DNA from: Priapulus caudatus
Taxonomy: Eukaryota > Priapulida > Priapulimorpha > Priapulimorphida > Priapulidae
Assembly (NCBI RefSeq): GCF_000485595.1
Contig: NW_014577309.1
Location: 171,126-225,261 of the forward strand
Length of the DNA: 54,136 nucleotides
Direction: 5' to 3'
Numbering within the stretch: position 1 is the first letter of the stretch; each line of letters opens with the position of its first letter. The translations under genes were made by a program, and so were the position numbers. Positions 39,201 through 48,700 of the stretch are shown one piece after another. Under the pieces are notes generated by a model, which saw only the letters and a list, made by a program, of their open reading frames with translations, was not told the origin of the DNA and ran no database searches.

Positions 39201-42200
39201 CCTGAGAGGAAGTTTGCTAACCGAGATGGTTTCCAACTGCACAGCATTTCTAATAGCCACTCTTTTCTCAACGTATTTTGAGATTTGTTTGGAATTAGTT
39301 TGTAGAAAATATAGTTATATTAAAATTCAAGTCGAGTCCTTGACTGGTAAGTAGAACATTATATGGACGTAGGGACAGTATGCATACATATATAAGGACA
39401 CACTGGATCTATCAAAAAGTGTCTTTTTTCTTATACTGCTAGTTTTCCAATGCACATTCAATCAAATAACAACTACTTGTGAAATATGATCAGTTTTCAC
39501 TAGCCAGTGATCACCACCGTTGTTGCTGACGTTATTCTCGTTTTGTTTTGCTGCTGCTGGTAGTAAAATCCTAGAAAAAATTTCTGACTAACGAACAAGA
39601 GTGTGCTTGAATCAAACTTCCATCAACATTCGACACACTTGAAACGTTCCAGGAAATTTCAAATAACGGCTTGAAATAATATTTGCTACACATTTGCTTC
39701 AGTAGAGTAAATAATGATAACGAACATGGGAAAGAGACCATAGGCGGGTTTGAACCCTGCATTGCGAATTACTAAATGTATCATTCAACTCATGCATTTT
39801 ACGATTCCCTAGTTAATCAAAGATTCTTTACTTCATGTGCTTCAATATTTGTCAATTGAGGTTTGAATCTAAAGTCATGTACCCACATTAAACACCGGAA
39901 CAGGCATACCCTTTAAAAATGTACCCTATATGCTAAATACAAACATGATCACATATATTTCTTTCATCGGATATCGCAAACAAGAATTCAGGCAGTGTCG
40001 CCCCCAAAGTCAAAAGGATTCTAGGACAACTACCCCCCAGACAATTACCCCCCTAGGACAACTACCACCCAGTCTACTGCCACCAGGACAACTACCCCCA
40101 TAAGACAATTACACCCGTAGGACAACCCTAACCCTAACCCTAGGGGGGGTAGTTGTCCGGGGGGTAGTTGTCCGGGTGGCAGTTGTCCGGGTGGGAGTTG
40201 TCCTAGGGGGGCAATTGTCCGGGTGGTAGTTGTCCGCGAGGTAGTTCTCCAGGGGGTAGTCGTCCGGATACGAGTCTAAAGGTCACCAGACGGCTATTAT
40301 TCGCATACTAGCAGAGTGCATTCTATTGTTCTTTGAAAGAAGTCATGACGAATGTGGGTCCTCTGATAGAATGGCTTCCTAGATAGAATTTGCCCTGTAA
40401 CTTCTATTTTCACATTAAGAGTGCACTTTTCTAGTGAAATCGTATCCTGAATGTAAAGAACATATGTCAAGCCACATGAACTCGAGCCACGATTGTGCAG
40501 ATGCCTAAGACCAGTTTTACTCTACGAGCAAAGAAGAAAATCAAACATGTCTCTTGCCCTCTAGTGTTGACCAGTAAATGGCTTTTCAAATCACTCTTTC
40601 TCTTGACTACATGATGAATATGAACACTCAAAGTAAGGCTGGCACAAAACATTTTTCCCCAAAGCCCAAACAGGAAACCCAGTCGGACGACAGCCTATAA
40701 TGCTGACCGAGGCCTATTTTTTCACAATGTCAAAAACTAGGTAAAGCTATTCTGATAGGCGTGCCTACATCAGATGAGCTGAACATACAGGCTACAGCCT
40801 CATCTGTAAATATGTACATATGCTAGTATCACAACCCAGGTTTATAAATTTGCATCAATCGTACCTGCACTATATGAAGGTTATATTACTTGGAATATGT
40901 CTCCAATATTTACTTAAAATTTATTTAAAATTTCAAGCCAGCATGCACAATCAATTTAATTTTAATTATGCAATTTCTAATCTCACTACTCAATATTCAT
41001 CATTCATAAAATTAAGTAAATTAATTTGTAATTACACTTATAATTATGTAATATTTATTTATGGATGGTTTATCTCTCTCTTAACCCTTGAGCCATCTTG
41101 AGTTTTCATAAGGTGTTAACGATTTTTAATCATTCAATTTATATTCTACCCATGCTTGGTTTATTCTGTTATTCTATACACACTTACACCTAAACGGTAA
41201 TCGGTATCCGTGTGAATTTTCAAATTATATACAGCATGATACCTTGTGTTCCTTTGTCCTTCGATGCTCTATCAGGGGTTCAGTGAACGTCACCTGACAC
41301 ACTTTGCAGAACAATGGCTTCTTCCTATAAAAATAATTGCCAGCGATTGTCACACATTTGCCATGTATCTATTGCCATCAGTATCAACTTGCCAGTGCCA
41401 ATAAGGCTTTTGGCCTCTATTTTACATCGTGTTAGATATTTATCCCAACTAACCATAAAATCACTTATTATTATACTTATTTATTATTGAAGGCCATTAT
41501 TAGAAACGCATCAATTCTACGATAACGATAAATATTATTATAACACACGAATAAGGATATTACTAAGACTGTAAACAAGTAAAATGACGTAAGACAAAAC
41601 AAGTAAAATGATTCTGACCACCACGGCTCCCTGGTCTGTAGCGACAATAGCGACCCCCTACCCCTTAACTCTACCCTCGAGCAGTACTCACGGCTCAGGC
41701 AGCTGCGCACTCTCGTTCTTTATCTGCACTTGGATGATCGATCCAACGGCCGGCACGTTGGCGGCGTCATCCGCAGAGTTCGCCTCCGACTGGAATGAGA
41801 GTAATGATGTGCAGTTAGGAGATGGCTGTCATATGCTACGACTCAAATGTAATAGCAGAGTTCTTGATGACTTTGTGATTACAGGGATTTGGCAGATGGA
41901 CCAAACCCATATATATGCGTTTGTTGCATGTAGATCATATATACAGGGGTAGAAATTAACTTTTGAATGCGACAGTCCAACGGACTCCCTACTTACAAAA
42001 AGAGGAAGTCCGCAGCAAAATGAGGGAGTCTGCAGTCTGAGGTTCAAAATTAAAGATATTAACAATAACGCATATGCTTATTTTTAAGATTCATGCGGTT
42101 GCACGTCTGCCAAATTTTCTTTGAACAGTAGCTGAAAAAATACGGTAATTCCACGAGGCCGTGCTCCGGAACGAACTAGTTAGTATGGCAGAATTTTCAG

Positions 42201-42699
42201 GGAGTCACACGGACTCCTGCATATGTCAAACGAAGTCCGACAGTAAATCAGGGAGTATTTGACTCTGGACTCCTGTTAATTTCGCACCCTGTATATATAT
42301 ATATATAAATGCGTTTGTTGCATGTAGATCTATATATATATATATTCAGGAAAGCTTTAGTTTTAAACAGGCAGGTTTTGGCAAAACGAATCACGAAAAT
42401 TCCAGACATTCGACGTAACGGAAAATCGTCGACGCGCGCGCACGGTCATAGATTTCAATCATCTGAGTCTCGTCCTCGGCTAGAATTCCTCGCGCACACC
42501 TTCTTGGTGTTGCCTGCCGTGGCATTGCCTTTGCTTGCGTTGGCGGCGTTGTCTTCTTTCAGCTGCACGAGTCTCTGCGAGATCTCAGCGTGATTCTTCC
42601 TGATTTCCTCGATGCGCAGTTTGTGGCGGTTACCCTGCATGTGCTGCATGAAGTTCTGCGGGTAGAGGATAAACACATGGGGCAGTGTTACAGTGAGTG

Positions 42700-42739
<40 letters not shown>

Positions 42740-45700
42740 TGCTCGAATGAACGAACGCACACACGCACGCACGCGTGCAGACATGTATGCTTGCCCATAC
42801 GAACACACACACGCCCATCTATGCATGAACACACACACTCTCACCTACATATGAACACACATATCTGCCCACCTATGAATGAACACACACCTACCCACAC
42901 GTGCACACAGACACACGGACAAATACACATGCACCAACGCACCCACTCACACACGCAGAGACATAAGCAAGACACCCAGACGCACATGCGCTCGCTCACA
43001 CGCACTCACACACGCACGCATGCTCTACAACGACGATTTCACGAAGCACTTCTTGGTGTTTATGTGACTCACCAACTGCGTGTTACTGGTCACCTCGCAC
43101 GCGGGACAGTACAACTTGTCATTCTTTATCGCTTTCTGGAAAAAAACACAATAGAATGAGATTTTTTCAAGCTTTTACTCACTGTTATTTCTTTAATGCA
43201 AAAGTTTCGATTACGTGCACTGGTTAGTGGTTACCAAGGAATGCTAGAAAAAGTTAGCAAGGAATTCAACAACGATGATAATAGGCGATAAGGTAAAGTT
43301 TATCATACAGCGCATACCTCTCAACAGAGAGGCAGCAGTGATAAAATTAAGTAGAATATAGCTACACTTTTCCTATTTTCAATGAGCGATTGATCACCTT
43401 CTTTTTCTTTTTGGATATTTTGGTATCCACATCCCTTTTCTCCGCCTCGTCAGTAATCATGGTGGCAGTGGTATCTCTCCTCCTCTCCCACGAATACACA
43501 CTACTCTGTGTCAGTGAATAATTCATCGATTACTTCGTGCATCGACATCCGGCCACTTCCTCTGCAGTGCAACTCTTCATGGAAATATACCGTTATGTAG
43601 AAAAATACTCGACTTCCAGCCTTAAGGTCAAGACACACTGCAGCGACAGCGACCGACCGTAACGACAAACGACAAAAGTCGCGGCGACTGGCGCAAACAC
43701 ACTGCAGCGACAGCGACCGACGTCAGGTCAAAGTTCACCCAGCAATTGCCACAATGGTACACATCATCACATGAACAAATATACGCAGCAAATTATCATG
43801 TACTGTACGTACTCACTGTGTCTAGCTTGCCACAGCTTGCACGCTTTGGTTAGACTGGTTCGCGGCCCCATTGTTTGTGACATGCGGCACGAGTTTAGCG
43901 CCGGAGACCAGTCTACGTCTTGGCTAGCATTATGGGTAATTTATGACGTAATCGTTATGTCACGTGCCGATTGAAACGGCTGCGATTGGCTATTTGTAAA
44001 ATGTCGCTCGCGACTGTCGCTGGAGAATAGAAACGTTCCTAAATATTTTTGTGGTTGAGGTTGTCGCCGGTCGTTGTCGCGTGTGTGTGCAATATCTCAG
44101 AGGAAACAATAGTTTCAAATTTTCTGAAAAGTCGTTTGTCGTTACGGTCGGTCGCTGTCGCTGCAGTGGGAACCTACTCGCTACACAAACAACTAGCCGT
44201 ACCTCTGACGTTGGATCGGCGGGATCGTACGGCTCCTGACTGTACGCTCCCGCCTGGGGAAGCTCCGGTCCGTACGTCACCATGGCCCTCTTCGCCGCAG
44301 GACCCTCCTCCCCGTTGCCTCGGGATTCCTCCGTGCCGGGAGGCAGCGGTTCCAAGCGCATCCCCATCAAGGGCTACTTTCCGGAAGAGAAAAACGATCG
44401 AGGGTTTCACGGGGACCCACGTTCTAGCCGTGTATCTAGTGTGTAAAGCCGCACCGTACCTCCCCCCACGACTCCATCTACCCACCGAATTTTCGCCGCA
44501 CACGGTCGCGCGAAATACGCTCACGAATTATCGGTCACGCTACAACATTTCGCGATCGGGTGATCTCGCAGGATTCTTTCGCTGCCAACAGATGGCACCA
44601 CTTGCCTAACATCCTAGCAGCCTCTTTCGACTGCCGACTAGCTTTCACCGATAGCGCCGGCGACACCGACTCGCCGTGCCGACGCGTTACCGCCGTTGCC
44701 GTGCCGACGCGTTACCGCCGTTGCCGGGCCGACGCGTTACCGCCGTTGTCGTGCCGACGCGTTACCGCCATTGCCGTGCCGACGCGGCACAGACTCGCCG
44801 TGCCGATTCGTTACCGCCATTGCCGATTTAACGCGGTTACCTGAGGGCCTTCAATCCTGACATTTTGGACGTGTGGGGACGACGGGCCGAAGTGCCTCGG
44901 TCCCATCCCTTCTGAACCTCGCACTCGGTGATTCGACGGTGGATTGCTGAGTAGCGGCCGCTTATGTTTCTTTGGCATCGGACCGCCGGAGCTACCCCTC
45001 ATAGGACCGCCACCTCCCATTGGGCCACCCATTGGTCCACCCATTGGACCACCCTGGCCACCCATTGGACCACCATGGCCACCCATTGGACCACCCTGGC
45101 CACCCATTGGACCACCCTGGCCACCCATTGGACCACCCTGACCACCCATTGGGCCACCCATTGGACCACCCTGGCCACCCATTGGACCACCCTGGCCACC
45201 CATTAGTCGACCGATTGGACCACCATGGCCAACCATTGGTCCTCCCATTGGTCCACCCATTGGACCACCCATTGGACCATCCATTGGCCCTCCCATCGGA
45301 CCACCCTGGCCACCGGGTGGTCCACCCATTGGCCCTCCCATCGGACCACCCTGGCCACCCATTGGCCCTCCCATTGGACCACCCTGGCCACCCATTGGTC
45401 TTCCCATTGGACCATCCTGGCCACCCATTGGTCCTCCCATTGGACCATGCTGGCCACCCATTGGTCCTCCCATTGGACCACGCTGGCCACCCATTGGTCC
45501 TCCCATTGGACCACCCTGGCCACTCATTGGCTCCTGCCCATTGGGACCGATCCTGGCCACCATTGTCTCCCATTGGACCATGCTGGCCCATTGGTCCTCC
45601 CATTGGACCACGCTGGCCACCCATTGGCACTCCCAATTGGACCACCCTGTCCACCATTGGACCACCCTGTCCACCCATGACCACCCTGTCCACCCATTGG

Positions 45701-48700
45701 ACCACCCTGTCCACCCATTGGACCACCCTGTCCACCCCATTGGCCCTCCCGGTCCGACCATTTGACCGCCTGGTCCCATCATCTGACCGCGGGGCGGTAC
45801 GCCAGGCATCATCGACGCTCCTGCATGTTCATCTGATTACCATCATGCTCATGTCTCCCATTACTCTGCCGACAGATGAAGAACACAACAAACTGCCACT
45901 GACGGTCTGGCGACTCGCGACGAATGCAACGAAACCGGAGTCAAGATGTTTGATCCATATTCATCGATAGTTGAACGAGAATGTATGCTGTACCAAATAT
46001 TTCGCATGAATTGAGCATCTCCTTGAATGAAGGAAAGGCAGCACATAGCCAATCGTCAGTGCGATAGGCGCATTCTAAAAACACGGCTTGGTTACTAAGT
46101 GGCACAAAGGAATTGAATGAAACTGTAGTTTATTTCTGGTGTTATAAATTGAGTGATGCATTCCACTGCTACCTTACGCAGAAGTTATGATTGATAATGT
46201 AAACATTATGACTATTTGTGAATAAGTCACACACACTTGCATTACAAATTGTCTGAACGTTTAATGTTGCCAAACAAACGAATTTACAATGCAATGAATA
46301 TATTCACTATAGAATCAAATAACAGTATAACATGTTATAGCTACAATTACGCACACAAGAACCACATATTTTGGTACACCATTATTGCACAATTACACAC
46401 AAACCTATGTTTAGAGAACCCCTCTATAGATGAGAGAATAGAAACTTGTCGATAATGACACTTTGCACATTTGGCATTTACCTCTGAGACCCTTAAATAC
46501 AAGATACTGTATAAATACTGTAAAGCTAAAACTATTAAATACTGTATAATACTGTTTAAAATACCTGTGTTAGCATGCCATCACTACGAAGTCGTTAGAC
46601 AGCATGCGTGAATAATGAACCTCGTACAGGGTCGATATATAAGATGCTAACCTGGTTAGGCATCATGTCGCCCATAGACTGCATCTGATTGCCGGGGAAG
46701 CCCCCGCACATGCCCTGGTTCGGCATCACCATGTTGCCTCCTGCTCCACGACCGATCCGTCGGGCATCAACTGTCCCATCTGAAAGCACACAAGCAGCAT
46801 TAGTAGATGATCTAAACATCCCTCGCGAGAGCGAGAAGCGTCGATCCGTCACGAACTCGCTCCGCGGTCGCTCGCAACCTTCGCGAATTCACCGCGATTG
46901 CCGACGATATCTGTGTGTTCTGTCGTTGGGAATATTGTTCGTACCGGTACTACGGCGGTGTTGGCCTGCTGCGTGTGAAGTCATTCTCGCACGGCGACAA
47001 TTGTTAGCGACGTAAAAGACCGTATGTTCGTGCATGGACGTGGATCATTTATTCGCGACGTCCGGTTGTGTGCATCAGCCTTCACACTCACGCACACATC
47101 ACACCGCGCCATACACAGTAATACACAAAACATGTGTGCATGTACACGTATACACAGACACCCCGATACACACATCACTCACGCACATGCACGCACACAC
47201 GCGCGCGCTCATTCACATCACGCACAAATACAGCGCACACACCCACACACACACACGGCCCTACGCTCGACCAACAATTCCATATTCACACGCCATGAGG
47301 CGACTTCTGACGAGTTAATCCGACGCGCAACCGCTGCAGCATACCTGCGGCATGCCGCTGACGTCGTAGCCATCCCCGTCGGTTTCCCCATCATGTTGCA
47401 CGGCGGCTGGCATCATCGAGCCGTCGGGCATCATGGCGGCCCTGGCTCGCGCCGCGGGTAGTCTGTAGTTGACGCTGGACATGTTCATTCCCGCTTCCCA
47501 TGTTGCTTGTGCTGGTCGTCATGTTTGCCGGCCGTTGTTCATCACCTCTGAACCGTCGCCACTAGCACGCGCAAGAACACGCTGCACATCAGAGGTTCGC
47601 CTCTCCAGAAAAAGCAAGGCGATTATATCACCGAGCTATCGTGACGATGGCATAGACGTGGAATAAAGTAGGTAGGTTATTGGAAGTTGCGCCCACACTT
47701 CCTAATACTAACAACAAGAGCCGCAGAGCGTCTGGGCTCATCTGAGGTCTGTTGCTACGGTTATAAACGTAACATTTAAAGTCGCTGCGTAGTGACACCT
47801 TTGTTAGGCGCAGATATGCAGATACGCAGTTGCGTACACATCCTTTTCAGCAACCTTCTGGCATTCTGGCATACCTCCCAAATCCCAATGTGTTGATACA
47901 AATCGAGGTGCCTGAAACTCCTGTTTTATGGTGCATTGCTGACACAAATCAATGTTAACTCCTCCCTCTTGAGGGTCAAAAGGTTATCTGACACTTACTC
48001 TTCGCATGTCAACGGAAAGTACATTTCATGGTCCTTTCAATAAAGCCATAAAAATGGTAGGTCATCGCTGAAACAAAAAGTTTTCCAATCGCTCCGTCAG
48101 ACCATGTCCTTAGAAATTTCTAGAAATCTGCCCTGTGCCCCATTGACCTTTGACCTGTGACCTCCAATTTCAGCACAGTGGTGGCTTTCCTACCATGATG
48201 CTATACACCGACTATCACGAGCCTAGTTCGAGCCGTTTAGATTTGTGCCGCAATTCTGCATTTCCTCCCTATACCTAAGTTAAGGGGGAATGTTCCCCCT
48301 TCTTTTACACCTTCTACCTTTGACCTTTGACCCCCATCTTCGACATCCCAACTCGTTTTCGGATTACCCCCCCCACGTCCGACTTTCGAATCCGTACGTC
48401 GAGCCGTTTAGATTTGTGCCAAACTGTTGACAGACGGACGCACGGACGGACGCACGCACCGCAACGCACGCACGCACTCACGGACAATCATGCGATTCTA
48501 CAAGCTGCATCTGACTACGTCAAATGAGCTAATAATTGTATACATCGACCAAACACCTACGTAATTTGGGAGCTATGGTAAAGGTGTAGCAACACATGCT
48601 TACAAAGATTCATATTGGAAGCCTCATAATCAATTTTATTCCCTGCATGAATTCTAAATGTATCTTTTGTTGGAAGTTATAATCTACAATGTTCTACATA

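Noticed and set aside
39730-39770. tRNA gene suggested by a T-loop-like motif
   Set aside because: No acceptor stem or anticodon arm could be paired; at most a SINE remnant.
45020-45970. Plus-strand His/Pro/Leu ORF of 316 codons
   Set aside because: Shadow of the GPMGG repeat; the minus strand has splice sites and in-frame neighbours.
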